DNA of 64,000 bases from Selaginella tamariscina (lineage: Eukaryota > Streptophyta > Lycopodiopsida > Selaginellales > Selaginellaceae): contig PUQB01000226.1 of NCBI GenBank assembly GCA_003024785.1, positions 93,501 through 157,500 of the forward strand, written 5' to 3'. Position 1 is the first letter of the stretch; each line of letters starts with the position of its first letter. Positions 12,362-33,400 of the stretch are shown here, one piece after another. The position numbers and the translations under genes were made by a program. Below the pieces are notes generated by a model, which had not been told where the DNA came from, did not search any database, and saw only the letters and a program-made list of their open reading frames with translations.

Positions 12362-14333
12362 TACCTTAAGCTCGTAGCTATCAACTACATTATGTGGACC
12401 ATAACCTTCAAGGAAGCCTGTGATAAAGCCATGGGTTTTGCATAACTTGTTTCCTTCAGAAGCTAATACATCATCCCAGTGTTCTACTCTTTCATGTATT
12501 CCATCATCAACCTGTATATAATTATAATAATTTAATATTAATAATACAATTAAAATTACATTAACATATTAGCTCATACTTGTTTACTATAATAGTAAGT
12601 ACATAGAAACTTTAAACAGTATGTATATATATTATGTATATGCAATTACGCGGTTCAATCATAGTAAAGAAGTTACTGGTAATGTACAAATAATGACTAT
12701 ATGCATAAAAACACACATATATGCACTGTATATGTTATAAATAATAGCAATAGACACATTATATTTAATTATGCATACCTTAGCCAGTTTGTTAAAGTCT
12801 TCAACTGTAATGTGAAACGTCTTCCAAGCCGTGACTGAGGACTAACTGACGAAGGAGAAGAGGACGTACTACCTGGGAAGACTTCTCTGGAGTCCAGTCA
12901 GCAGGAATATTCTCAGTAATATCTTCTACAAACTGTTTAAGGTAATAATCAAGCCTCCTGTGAAGTTTTAACATAAACGTCTTTAAACCCAGCATTTCCT
13001 TAAACCCGCCCTTAAACCCGGAAATGAAGGCCGAACTCAGCTTGGAGAGGTCAAGGTGAAAGTCATCCCGGTCAAAGTACCCAGCGGAGACCTCGGTCAA
13101 TACCTCGGAGGCGGTCTCAGGATCGTTGACCAGCATCTCAACGAATCTTGGAATATTCGACTTGTCAAACTCCCGCTTATGTCCGGGCGGTCTTCGAGGA
13201 ACTCCTGAATCAATTGCGACCACATGAACGACTTTACCGGGGTAATTAAGCTTTGTCCGGCTGGTACAGTCAGCACTTTTCTACCACTAGCTTGGCTTGG
13301 TAAACTTTTGGGTTTTACCAGTTTTCCAGTTTTTGGTATAGGTGGAACTTTCGATAGTTTTAGGTCCACTGCCAACGTAATTCATATATGTAAGCATCAT
13401 CTCTCTCTCTCACGCACACGCACACACACAAATGTCTCTGTACATATAAGTCTCTGTGTGTGTGTGTGTGTACATACCTTGCTTCGTGTCCAAGGATCAA
13501 TGATTGGTGATTTCTCCGTACACAAAAGATTTCCGGTATTGCCACGCCAGCCTAGTTGCTGACATGGCAACCGGTCTTCGTTACGAAGAACAAGGTCCAG
13601 TAACAATATTCTACCCAGAGACGCGGATATTCTCTGTGCGATGGCCGGTGTCATACTCTCCGGCTTGTATTTATGCAACGGACGTCCATCAATATATCTA
13701 TATAAATTAATAAACAAAACAAATAGGTTATATTAGCATTATAGAATATACACTGCTTTATATAATTGTATATATGAGAGTATATGAGATTAAATAATGT
13801 TAATAATTATATAAATAAGAATTTAATTACCCCATAAGTAATAAACAGCGATTAAGCTCCAAAGCTTCAAGCAGCTCTTCACATATCTTCACACACTCAG
13901 GGTCTTCATTATTCTTAGATTTCACATTCTCAGTTGCTTGAATAATCTCCGTCCATTCACTAGATTCATTGCGTACAAGCCTGGCCTGATAATATGGAAA
14001 TAACACACACATATAAAATAGTAAATAATAAAAATATACATATAACCTTTGTAGGAAGTTATACTGATATATTACCTAGATGACCATACCTTAATGTATA
14101 ACTCTACATGTATTTACACAGACATGGACACGCACCTGGGGAATTACAACACCAAGATGTCTTGCAATCTCATAACCAAGGCGTTCTGACTGTGTAGTGA
14201 GGCGTGAAGATGTAAATTTTAAACATGCTGCCCCTTCTTCACCATTTTCTTGTTCAAATACTGCAAAGTATACAATCCCTCCTGAGTTTACATTCACCTA
14301 TATCAAATTTAATTAATTTAACTAAACATAAAG

Positions 14334-14380
<47 letters not shown>

Positions 14381-15362
14381 TATAGATAAATAGTAATATC
14401 GCATATTAAATAAATAATACATGGTTTACCTCTAATGAAGTTGGTGTTTCTTCGTTTTCACTAGAGTCTTCATGCTGTGTACTGTGTAAACATACAAGTT
14501 TCTTCCAGCTCAAGTATTTAGAATTAATATTAATCCCTGGGCTTTGCGTAATCTATCTTGCGAGCTTTCTGCAAGGCTCGAGTCTTGTGATGTAGAGTCG
14601 CTAAAAATATGAATTAACATCTCAAACTATTAATTAATAAATTATTTAATAGTTAATATTATATCCTTCAATTATGAAGGCGTAGTACATATCGGCATGT
14701 GTATGTCCCTGTATGTATAGATTGTGTTACTGATATGCCATAGACTTTAAGAACTCTCTCTCTCTCTCTCTGTCTCTCAAACACACACAAAAGTATGTAC
14801 TGTAATCACGCACACGCACACGCAAACCCACACACAGACACACACACCAATGTATATACATTATGCTTACCTTGGTTCACTGGATATTAAAGGCTTGGAT
14901 TTCTGCTTAAATAGCTGTGATCTTAAAGCTCTAGTGGATACAAACCACTGCGTAAGCTTCTCAACAGTCACCGAGGAGTCCAATACTCGAAAAACAGACT
15001 GCATTAATAGCTACTATTATATTAAACTTTTATATATGGTTTACTTACTATGTATATAAACACATGCATACATATAGAAGTACACACACACACACACATG
15101 CATCACATATTTTACCTCCAAAAAAGACGGGTCAAGACCAGTTTCCTGAAATGCGAGTTTTAATTCTGCTTCTACTTCGCTTGGCTGCAAGAATTGTATA
15201 TAACTCATATGTACATAATACATTGTGTATGTATACACACACATGTATATATATGCACGTATCGATAAAATTCATAGAATTTCATATTAACCGCTACGCA
15301 CGCATACACCCCCAATATATATATATATACATACGTACCTGGCGCTTGATAGGCGTCTGCAT
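11249..15362 (-). CDS. PHS1: PHS1-type dual-specificity phosphatase with actin-fragmin-kinase-like domain
   Basis: About twelve exons on the minus strand: 15339-15362 (start MQTPIKRQ), 15116-15184, 14871-14998, 14430-14600, 14136-14297, 13831-13985, 13478-13697, about 12779-13368, 12365-12511, 12090-12317, 11667-11824 and 11249-11495. The N-terminal half matches the actin-fragmin-kinase-like domain of Arabidopsis PHS1 (RNEDRLPCQQLGWRGN; AIDSGVPRRPP). The C-terminal half is a dual-specificity phosphatase with catalytic HCFEGKSRS (near 11718), and ends with a C2H2-like tail (CPICQKSVGLSNSS). In Arabidopsis PHS1 the kinase-like part phosphorylates alpha-tubulin and the phosphatase part restrains it, controlling microtubules. 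The start was chosen because its exon phase joins the next exon correctly. Single-base frame slips occur near 13240, 12845-12875 and 14535. Confidence 0.92.
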
Positions 15363-16356
15363 CGTGCCTATGCGTTTCCACAAACCCTATTTCCCTGTTT
15401 TTAGGGCTAGAACATGCACATAACACCTGCAAATCATATACGTCGCCACGTAGCGGCATCCCCATCGTTTATTCAATCTCATCTGGCGCGTAAATATATT
15501 TAAATATTAGAATATTCTTTAGCATCTTTCTATATAATTATGATAAAACAAAGGGCTTTTTAGCTTAAGATACACATATACACGCACATGTATGCACGTA
15601 CACGCACATTTCTCGTGAATATTTAAATTTTTATTTAAAAAATTATTAAATTAAGTATTTTAAATATTGTCTGCATATATATGTCTGTATGCAAGTGTGT
15701 ATAAAAGCATAGACAACTTTAAAGTACATTCCAGTTTTTATGCTTGCGACCGCAGGGAACCACGCACACACACGCACACACACACGCACGCACGCACGTG
15801 AAAAAGATCCAAAAACATCTTTATAAAAGAACACTGACTACACTAGAAACTAAGCATCTAACACGTTCCAAGCATTACTAAATAATATTATATTATATGT
15901 TATAATAATATATTATATTATATTTTAAAATAATATATTAAATTATATTTTAAAATATATTTAAGTCGTATATATGTGTATCACACACAAGAAAACACAC
16001 ACAAAAATGTAAGCATTACAAAACAAACGCTAAAAAGATTAAGTCACAAGATTACCATGATTGACAAATATTAATTAATAGAATAAAAATTAATTAATAA
16101 TAATATAATTGTTATAATAATGTAAAAGGCCAGGTTGTACCCCATTATGTATGTGTAAATAAATCAGAATATTCTCCTTTATTTCATTTTCTGACACTGT
16201 AAGCAGGACACGCACCAAATCTTAAACAATGATATTTAATTAACTAAACATTATAATCAAAGTAATATAGTAAAAAAAAATTTAATAAAATATTTATTTT
16301 ATATTTTATATTGAAAAGTTAAAATACATGTATTAATATACATTAAGCTAAACAAA
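15363..16356. other. spacer between PHS1 and peroxidase
   Basis: AT-rich spacer with AC/GCAC runs near 15768-15800 and long TTATA-type palindromic stretches near 15880-15960. It should hold the PHS1 5' leader (15363 onward) and the peroxidase 3' UTR. No further gene is seen. Confidence 0.6.
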
Positions 16357-16693
16357 TCAGTTAATCCTAGCACAATCTCTCCTAATCTCCCCTAGAATCC
16401 CAGTTTTCACCTCGATATCCCCCATCTTGTCCATAGCCTGTGCAAAAGCACCAAAAAACTTATCTCTCTTCTTCGAGAAAACTCTCACGATTCCCCTCGT
16501 CCTCTTGTCTTCAAATAACACTTGATCCGAGGTTATTAAACCATTACCACTTAATAAGTTTCTATAATACGTATTATCGAACACAAAGGGTGTAACTGGA
16601 TCAAATGGTTCTACCAAGTTAGGATTAACACCCGTTCTCGGACAGTCCATCTTCAACCTGTGTATAACGTGTGGTGTGTGTGGTGTGAGTGGA

Positions 16694-16747
<54 letters not shown>

Positions 16748-17365
16748 AGCTAAGCTCAAGCTCATGGTGGGATCGACTACATTAAGCTTCCCACTGTAGT
16801 TGTAAAGTCTGTTGCTAAACTCGTTACAGTGTGCAAAACCAAATGTATGAGCTCCTGTTAATTAGAAACTATGTAATTAAATTAAATGTTAATGAAATAA
16901 AAATAAAATGATTAATTACCAGATAATGCCACCATGTCAACGAGATTAAGTCCTTTATTCGCAAAGTTTTTAAGTAGCTGATCCACGTTAAACTCTCCCC
17001 CTGGTAAATTACCAGCTGCACTCTGTGCTGTCGAAACCCTCCCATCCCGTCTGCCCTTCTTCACGGACCATGTTGGCCCTCCTGTCTGTATAACATAATA
17101 TCAGTATATACATTGTGTGTACACACACACACACACACACACACATTTATATTTTATATATAAAAATCTACTACACGAAACCAATGGCATGTTTAGACGT
17201 GGTTACTTGAAAGAAAGATAATGCCAAAAATTTACAGAAGTCACGAGATCACCTCAGACAAGCCGTATAGAGGTGAAACTATCAGCTTTTTACTGTTTCA
17301 TCAGTTTACATTTCTAACTATTAAATTATTATTATCCCATGTTTATACATGTAGAAAATCTATAG

Positions 17366-17398
<33 letters not shown>

Positions 17399-18051
17399 CA
17401 CACACACAAGTACTCCTGTTATGTATAAACTAAACAAGTGCTCACTTTTGCTCACTCAATCACAGGTGCACACCTGCACACACACACGCACGCACGCACG
17501 CACGCACAACTGACCAGGCCGACGAAATCACGAGACAAGATAGCAAGGATATCCGCACACGAGACGACTCCAGGACACACGGTCTCCACCGCCTTCTTGG
17601 CCTTAATAACTGCGTCAAATGCATCACCGGCAAGAGACTTGTTAATATCCGCATCCTTTTCTGCCTTATTATTGGGGGTCGATGCAATAATAACAGAACC
17701 ATCACATCCCTGTTATATGAATTTAATACTGCACTAGTTAGGTGAAATTCAACACAAAAATACTTCAAAGTTAGGTGAAAACTAAACATATACATTGAAT
17801 AATGTATATTTAAAAAAAACATTTATATAAACTCTTATACTTACTTGTACAAAGCAGTCATGGAAGAAGAGACGCACAGTAGCAGCAGCTGATGTAGGTG
17901 CCTGTTTAAATTTCTCTGTAGCAACCTGCTTAATAATCGATTCCACTCTCGGACAGCTTCTACTATAAAAATCCACGCTTAACCCCGGCCCAGCACACTC
18001 TACATAGAAAAAACATACAAAAACAAGAGCAAATTGAAGATATAAAACCAA
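16357..18051 (-). CDS. class III (secretory) peroxidase
   Basis: Five exons, about 327 residues, the usual family length: 17845-18051, 17515-17709, 16920-17085, 16743-16854 and 16357-16657. A hydrophobic signal peptide ends near CAGPG. The distal heme motif [15 protein letters not shown] spans the first intron, the VSCADILA motif is in exon 2, and the proximal histidine motif [16 protein letters not shown] spans exons 3 and 4. Such enzymes act in the cell wall, oxidising phenolics with H2O2. No ATG is in frame at the start: the nearest ATG (cat at 18054-18056) is one base out of frame with the signal peptide, which I take as a one-base sequence slip. The intron after exon 4 is only 85 bp and opens with a CT repeat. 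Confidence 0.93.
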
Positions 18052-18056
18052 GTCAT

Positions 18057-18754
18057 GTCTCTAAAACATATATTAAAACATGTATACAAGAATTAAACTT
18101 GCATATCTAAGAAAACCATACTAGTACTACATTTGGTGTGTGCATATCTGTATACAGCTTACTATATAACGCGTTTCAAAACTCAACACGTGAAATGAGC
18201 CTAAGTATGAAATTTCACAAGGAATGATGTGAAACCTGTTACAGAGATTTCACTTTCACAACACATGAACTGTTTAATATATATATATATATAATAATAA
18301 TAAATAAGTATTACACAAATACAGAATGCATTGTATTTCTACATAAAGGATAAAGATTGAGTGTATACTCGTCCATATACAAGCCGTCAAAACTTTAACT
18401 TTAATACTACGTCTTAATCAAGTCTTAATCCGAATATTCGTATCTTGTACAGCCACTAAGAGACAGGATGCTAGATTATAGGGTCTGCTAGTTTATTGCG
18501 TGACCTCTTGTACACACATACACAACCATATGTATACGTATATATACTTATATACATAGTCTCTAGAACTTTTACATAAGACATCTACATGCATATCTAT
18601 CTGATTTGTTAACAGCTACCCATAACAATAACCCCACCTTTATATATACATATTTCTAGAAGTCTTACATCAGTATCTATCATAGTTTAACAGCTACCCC
18701 ATATGTACAATACAATAACATATTTCTAGAAGTCCTACATCAAGATGTGTGTGT

Positions 18755-18785
<31 letters not shown>

Positions 18786-18932
18786 ACTACATACATGTAC
18801 AGAACGGCATATGTACATATACACACATACGTGTCATAGTGTAAGCAACAGCGATCCAACTCAACAACAACCATAGGAGCACTCAGTCACACAAGACAAA
18901 TAAGTTAACAGTTGTCATAAGATAAGCACGTG

Positions 18933-18993
<61 letters not shown>

Positions 18994-19314
18994 TATGTAT
19001 ATGTATGTATGTATGTATTAATGATTCGAGCACTTCTTTTAATGTGGATAAATTCATACCATATTTAGCATGCATATATTCCATATTAGTCAATGAACAT
19101 TAAATGCACATACCTTCGTACGCAAAGTATGTTCATTCCACGTATACAAACAAACACAAAGTTAGCTACAAGATGTTAACAAATACAAGGATTGAATGAA
19201 ATATACGTGTGTGTATACATATGCGTGTGCCCGTGTATAAACATATACTTTCATACATAAAGTGCGTTTATTCCACGCAAATTTACTTATATACGTATAG
19301 AAGACACAAGTTAG
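18057..19314. other. spacer with microsatellites
   Basis: No coding signal. It contains GT/GA runs at 18745-18785, an AC plus TA run at 18933-18990 and GTAT repeats after it. Local near-duplicates are seen: TATTTCTAGAAGT...CTACATCA occurs at about 18649-18672 and again at 18720-18743, and a segment around ACGCAAAGTATGTTCATTCCACG near 19118 recurs in similar form near 19257. Confidence 0.6.
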
Positions 19315-21268
19315 CTACAAGATATGGACAAGCTTAAGAATAACCAGGATTAATCCCGCAATTACGAGCATCATCATGCAGAGACAGCCCAAAGAAGTTC
19401 CACGCTTAGACAACGAAAGTAAACGCTTCTGCGCGTTCTGAAAAATGATTAAAAACCAGGCGTAAGCTATATGTAAAAGAGCATATTATATGATATATTA
19501 TAATAATTTATAGGCCTGGCTTACCACCAATATGCTGTGTTTGTGTGATCAGCGTGCTGGTCTATATCGTCCTGCAATAAAGATTAAGAAAAGTTCAAAA
19601 CCGCTCTATGTCCATACACAAATACACATACACACGCATCTACATAGCCATCATCTGTATCTATATGTCGGGAAACGTATAAATGTGCATATGTGTACAT
19701 ATATGTAATCTCAAGAATAGACTAATACCTACCTATATACGTGGAATACATGCAAGACGAACACATGCACTGTAACAGTGTAGAGAGAGAGAGCAGCAGC
19801 ATAAATGTTATATATCTGTTTGAACATATCTTAATCTACACATTCCAACTATATCAAATTGTGACGTGTGTGTGGTATATTATCCATACAGATTATAGAA
19901 AATATATTACCAGCAAACGAGTATGAAGATCTAGCTCTTCGTTGACAGTTAGCGCAATGTGTTTCGTGCTAATGACATTGTGTTCCAAATCCTTCAGATC
20001 CTCGTCTTGCTCTGTATAAAACTTCATATTTAAATTCCTATATTTAGATTTTTGCACACATTAATATATTTGATCTTCATAAGGATTATATGGTTAAGAA
20101 ACCTCTCATTATTTGTCTCTGGTACGCAGTGAGGCCGTAGTTGTCCATGCCTGCAGTTTTATTTGTTTCGACAGGTGGAATTCTCGTGCCCTCAGAAAAC
20201 AAGTCATCCCTACAAAACGCAAACCAGAAAGAGATGTTTTGTTATATATAATAAAATAAAATATAGCAAACTAGCTAGCTTTTCCCTAGCAATATAATTG
20301 TCCTCCCCACCCACCCCCACACTCCCTCCCTCCCTCTCGCTCGCGCACCCACGCAAAACAGACAAATAAAATGCATGCATGCATACATATTAACAAAAAA
20401 GTAACTTGCCTTGCATTCTGGGAGGTTTTTCAAGCTCGAGTCAAGTTGCTTAATTCTCCGTTTCAAGCCAAGTAACTTTCTTGCCGACGGAACAACTCCT
20501 TCTCTGAACTGTAATCATGCAATAATAAGATACATGCAATAACCAACCAGATACATGCAATGATCTATGTACACATGCATATATTGGTCTATGATGGGTA
20601 TTTAATGGTGTGGTACTGTTTTAATATTGAGTTGCCATTTGCATCATATTTTTAATGCAACTTATATATAAGCATAAGCAATATTCATGATTGCATGTAT
20701 CTGGTTGGATTTAACAATATACTGGGAATTGTGTACATATACATATATATCATGGTTATGGTGTTATGGTGGTTAAAGTAAGAGACTAGCACTTCCATCT
20801 CAGCTTTGAAACAGGTTGGAATACAACAGATAAAATATAAAATCTATTAATTACTGTTCATGCTAATTTTACATTTTTAAAGGCAGATCGTCAAGGTCTG
20901 GCATGGCTGTGCCTTTGTGAGATAGAACTTACAATCTGACGGCCAATTATATATATGTACACACACCGTTATATATATACAAGAATACAAATTTGTCCAT
21001 ATGCGTGCAAGGTGTGTCTATATCGGTGTGTGTGTACTGATTGGTGAAAATTAAGCACTTACAGCTGATGACGGACAGTGCTTTGGAGCAGATTATCGAG
21101 GCGCCCTACCTTATTCTCCAAAACGACGCATTTCCGCTTCGTACTGGAGAGCAATCGGGATCGCTCCACCCTGGACATACCGTTGGCATTGGCCTCATCA
21201 ATCCTCGTATTGATGTCGTCCGCGATGCGCGTCGCCTCGTCCAGCTCCTTGATCCATGCCTCCGCCAT
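19315..21268 (-). CDS. SYP51: SYP5-type Qc-SNARE (syntaxin of plants 5 group)
   Basis: Exons at 21063-21268 (start MAEAWIKELDEATRIADDIN), 20410-20503, 20103-20209, 19911-20011, 19525-19571 and 19315-19437. The order of an N-terminal helical region, a linker with GMDNYGLTAYQRQIMREQDE, a Qc-SNARE helix (DLKDLEHNVISTKHIALTVNEELDLHTRLLDDID) and a C-terminal membrane anchor (CLCMMMLVIAGLILVILKLVHIL) matches Arabidopsis SYP51/52, which act in fusion at the trans-Golgi, prevacuole and vacuole. The intron after 20410 has a GC donor (AAG|GCAAGT). Frames do not join cleanly at that junction and at the last one, each by one base. The gene symbol means the SYP51/52 group, not strict orthology. Confidence 0.88.
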
Positions 21269-21597
21269 AGCCCGTCCTCAACAAGAAACCTAATCCTGCT
21301 CCAAACCCTAATCAACTTTAACCTTTTCGTAAAATTAATAGATTGTTTATTAATATAAAGTTAGGGTATAAACATATTATACATATATATATATATATTA
21401 CACGTGTGTATGTATAAAACTCTTAATACGTGTCAACCTCTTGAGGTTTAGTATTAAATCGACACGTATGATGATTTAAATCATGTTTAAAATAACATTT
21501 ATATATAATAATTTGTTATTAAAAACACTTTTTTAAACTCGAATACTTAAATTCAAGTTTTTAATAAATCTATTAAGTGAATATTAAAAATTAAAAA
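21269..21597. other. short spacer between SYP5 and PIG-O
   Basis: It holds the SYP5 5' leader and the PIG-O 3' end. It is AT-rich, with tandem ATTAAAA units near 21585-21612. No gene. Confidence 0.6.
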
Positions 21598-28621
<7,024 letters not shown>

Positions 28622-30211
28622 CCTGACCAGGAACCCTAAAAACAGAGCCTTCCTTCAAACAGAGCCTTTAAAACCCTTCCTTCAAACAGAGCCTTTTAAA
28701 ACCCTTCCTTAAAACAGAGCCTTTAAAACCTTACTAGAACACTTAATTTATATAATGTATAAAGGTTCCTTTAAAATTAATTCATATTTAACTATGTACA
28801 ATCTTATATTCTTGTAATCAATAATATAATAATTAAATGGTTGTTTAAAATTCTATTCATTAACATCTAATTTATTAAATGTTTGTATACGATTGATTAT
28901 TAATTACATAATAATTAATTAAATAATGAAATTTTAATAATATTTATCAAACAGCACAGACTAGTATCAAATGTACATTTACTTATATACACGGGCATAT
29001 TAACACAAAAGAATGTTACATGCTCTACTCTTTACATACTCATACGTACGTATATGTATATATACATATAGGTATATGCACACGCGCACGCACACACATA
29101 TAGTACACGTTACTATACAGGTTGAAGGTGGATTCCATTTGTAGATAAACTGATTAATTAAGAATNAATCTCCGCACTCTCGCGCTCTTTCACCAGCATT
29201 TCTGTAGAAAACACACAAAATCCACATAATTCTTGATATTATCTATTTGAATAAAATATATAAACAAATAAATTATACATGTATGCATAAATATGATTAT
29301 GCCTTTGTGTTGTGTAATGCATATAAAATACATTTAGTATGTTCTCAAAATGTTTAATTTCTTCGATTGATGTGTACGGTAACTTTATATATATATATAT
29401 ATAAATTTACAAGTGTTACAATTGACTTCTTTATGTATAATTTACAATGTGGATATTATGTAATATTCAATATTAATGTTTATATATTCTTTATAGTATT
29501 ATTCATTTGTTAACATTAATTCTATAATGTAGACCGTTTCATACGTAAACACTTATAAAGTATACCAAATATTTAAGAGCTTTTTCTTTTGAATATATGG
29601 GTTTTTGTATATGTAAAATTTTAGTAAATGCTTTAATTTGATTAATGTAATGAGCTTTTAATTTATTTGGGTTTTTAATTTTTAATTTTTGTGAAAACTA
29701 TTGGAATTCATAATTTATAAGCATAAATAAAATATAATTAGTGGATAAGAGTTTCTTTTTAAACTAATTATTATACCGAATATGAATTTCATACTTGTGA
29801 GTCCTAAGTTACTAATTAATATATTAACAATTTTAAATTTCAATTAGTAAAAGGAAATATTATTATAAGTTCTCTTGTATTTCATCTTGAAAATTAATTT
29901 GTTTTATATAAATTAATTTTTATAATTGAAGCAAATGAGTTCACTTTCCACTAGTAGGTAGTTAATTACCTCAATAAATCAAATTAAAAAAAAATATTTA
30001 TTTTATTATGAGTTTATATTTTTAATTAATTATATTACTATTTATTAATTTTAAAAGATTGATGAAAAGTGAATACACAATGGAAGATCTATAACCTAAA
30101 AATAAAAAACGAGCAAGTAGAAGATTCATTAAAATGTTAATAATTTATATGTAAGATATTCTATATATATATATATATATAGACACACACACACACATTT
30201 GATATATTTAA
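28622..30211. other. AT-rich spacer between PIG-O and element 2
   Basis: Near the PIG-O start the motif CAAACAGAGCCTTT(T)AAAACCCTTCC is repeated three to four times (28640-28735). The rest is AT-rich without genes, apart from the displaced fragment at 29167-29238. Confidence 0.65.
29167..29238 (+). repeat. displaced 72-bp copy of a COM1 exon-intron piece, next to the only N
   Basis: This segment matches 44049-44120 with one mismatch. There it spans the start of COM1 exon 2 and part of intron 1. The base just before it (29166) is N, the only ambiguous base in the window, and similarity stops exactly there. Confidence 0.93.
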
Positions 30212-30215
30212 CTAT

Positions 30216-30422
30216 TGTAAGGTAATTACCATGGTATATTCTAGAAGTTACTAGAAGTTACTAGAGATATTTATGGTCTGGTTAAATCCTTGATAGGATA
30301 GTCTAAATATAGCTAGAATATACCTTTTCCTTTGTATATATAACCCCTGACCTTGAATATAAAGAATATCTGATTTTTTATCTTTTCATATATTTATTAT
30401 GTTGTGTCTCGGGGTTCTCACA
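30216..30422 (+). repeat. 5' LTR of element 2
   Basis: A 207-bp LTR that begins TGTAAGGTAATTACC and ends GGTTCTCACA. A tandem GAAGTTACTA (about 30244-30263) is present twice here and once in the partner LTR. Confidence 0.9.
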
Positions 30423-33400
30423 CTGGTGGAGAAGTCGAGCAATTTGTGAGAGAAGTTTCTTTTGATCTTCTTTTTTTTTTATTTCTTTTCAATCTTTCCT
30501 TTTTTTCTTTTCTTTGTTTCCTTTATTTCCTTTCATACGATTCTTATGGAGCAACAACTTTTGGAACAACTAATTCGCATCACACACCAGCATGAACAGC
30601 TCTTTTAATGCTTGCAAATTCCAGTTCTAGCTCCTACTCCTCAATCAAACCCACGTGTACGACCTTAATCTTTTCGAGGTACGCCGGGTGCAGATGTTCA
30701 CCATTGGTTGGCTCATTTCATCAATATTGCCACATATCATGGGTGGACAGCTACACATTGCCTTTGCGAGTTTCCAACTTGTCTTTTAGATGTTGCTCTC
30801 CAATGGTATAATAGTCGTCCACCACCAACAGGTTTACTTACAGATGAGCAATATTGGTTCACCCTTCAAGTGGAATTTAAATTGGTTTTTGGGAAAGCAG
30901 AAGATTTTGACGATGCGTTTCAACAAATGAATCTGTCATGCAGTTTGCTATGAAGTTTCATGATTTCTTGATGCGGGCGGATCCCACCATGTCCGAGCGT
31001 AGCAAATTAGGAATGTTATGGCCTGCTCTTCGACCGGATCTTGTTGGTTATGTTCAGGCATTGGATCCTGTCACTTTGGAAGAGGCTTTCACTCGTGCAC
31101 AACGTTTTTAAGCGACTCCAAGAGTACAATTACCCATTCCAGAGGCCATCACTCCTCCAACTTTCAATGCTCCTCTTGATCCTGTGCCTATGGAGGTAGA
31201 AGCTGCTTGCATTAATGGTGCTGGTCATGGTCAAGGACAAGGACGATGACGACTGTCTTGTTGGGCTTGTGGTGTACTTGGTCACACTTACCAACATTGT
31301 CGGCGGTTTCCCGACTGGCGACCACCATATCCAGGTTGGTGTCCATGTCAAAATCAACCGGTTGTTGTTGTGGATGTTGCTCCCGTGGAGGCGGGAAACG
31401 AGTAGGTGTGTTGGGTACGAAGGCACCTAACACCTTTCCTTCATCTCCTAGTCCTTCATCTTTTCTTTCTTTTTTCACCTCAAGCTTCGCGAACTCCTCA
31501 TAAAGGGTTATCTCCATTTACACTATAAGGTTTCATACATGGTACCCCTGTAACTATTCTTTATTGATACAGGTTTAGTATTTCTTCGATTTCTGCTAAT
31601 GTGGTTACACGTTGTGCTTTGACAACGATGCCAAGCAAGGAAGCTTACATGTGTTGTATGGCGATGGATGTACTCGAGCTACTTCGTCTACACTTGCTCA
31701 AGTACCTTTGCAGTTTGGGACTTATGCAAATGAGTTGCAACTCCATGTATTCTCACACCAGATTTTTGATATTATCCTTGGATGTACTTGGTTGGATGCA
31801 TGTAAGGCAAGTTGCCAATTTGGGCCTCGACGGTTAATATTTCCAGGTCATTCACCTTTTCTTTTGGATAAACTCCCTCTCAAGCGATGTGGAGCAATGT
31901 TGTCAAGTGCCATCATGCATGAGCTAGATGTTTCAGCAGTGGTGTCCTCAGTGTCAAGGAACTCTGGAAATGTACATGTGGCAACTGAACCAGAGTTTCA
32001 GGTACAACAATTATTGAAGAAATATTCAGATCTTTTTTCTACAGATATCACCCCCACTGCTAAGGTTCGAACACAACACCACATTCGAACAGGGGACGCT
32101 TTACCTTCTAAAGCTGTTGTTCGAAGGCGCATTATACGAAAATGTGTGTCAGAGTTGCTGGAGAAGAAGTTGGCTCGCCTTTCTTTCAGTTCATGGGCAT
32201 CGGAGCCCCATTTGGTGGATAAACCTGATGGATCTAAGCGGTTCACGGTGGATTACCATCCCGTCAATGCTGTTACAGAACCAGATAGCTATCCCTTGCC
32301 GAACACACAGAATTTGTTAGATTAATTGGGTAAGAGTCGTTGGTTTACTAAATTGGATCTTGCTTCATGTTATTGGCAAATTCCTATGGCTCCCGAAGAT
32401 ATTCCCAAAACAGCATTCCGAACTCCTTTTGGTTTATATGAGTTCCTTGTTATGCCTTTTGATTTAGTATCTGCTCCTACCACATTTCAGCGCATGATGG
32501 ATGAAGTTTTTAATGATGAGTTTCTGGAGACAGTTGCAAAGTACTTGGATGACATTCTGGTTCATACTTAGGGATCTTGGGAAGATCATCTCAAGGAAGT
32601 AGCTCGTGTGTTTGATCGTTTACGGGAGTATGGGCTCAAGTTGAAGAAGCCCAAGTGTGTTTCTGGCACAGTTGAAACTATGTATTTGGGGTGCATGGTT
32701 TCTCGTGAGGGTTACGTGTGGATCCATCCAAGGTAGAGGCTGTGGCGAAATTTTCTCGTCCAACAGATGTATGGTCTTTACGACGATTTCTTGGTAAGGT
32801 TACATATTTAAGATGTTTATACCTCGTTTGGCTGATGTCAATGCTCATTTGCGAGCTTTGTTGCATGAGGATGTTCCTTTTGTGTGGACTGACGATTGTG
32901 AAGATTCTTTTTGTAAGCTACGAAAGTATTTGACGTCCCCTCCGGTGCTTCATTATCCGGATTTTTCTCGTCCTTTTATATTACGAACGAATGCTTCTTC
33001 CGTAGGTATTGGTGATTGCAAGGCCCTGAAAACAACTATTGTGCTTCAGATCTTGAGTGCTTAGCTGCAGTGTGGGCTTTTGAGCGTCTTCATGTATATC
33101 TCCATGGATCTCATACGCTTTTGGAGTGTGATCATGCAGCTGTTTTTGCCTTATTGAAGAATAAGAAGTTGCTTGGACGATCTGCCAGATGGGCACTTCG
33201 GCTCCAAATGTATGACTTTGAGGTCAACATCGTCCCGGGATAGTATGGTGGATGCTGATGCTCTTTCTAGGGCTCCTTGTGCAGTTATGGCCAATCAATT
33301 GGATCTTACAATTCCATCTCTTGCAGAGGTCTCAAGGGCTCAGGAAACAAATACTTGGATTCAACCTATTCGTTTGGCACTAACCAATCCTTCTTAACCA

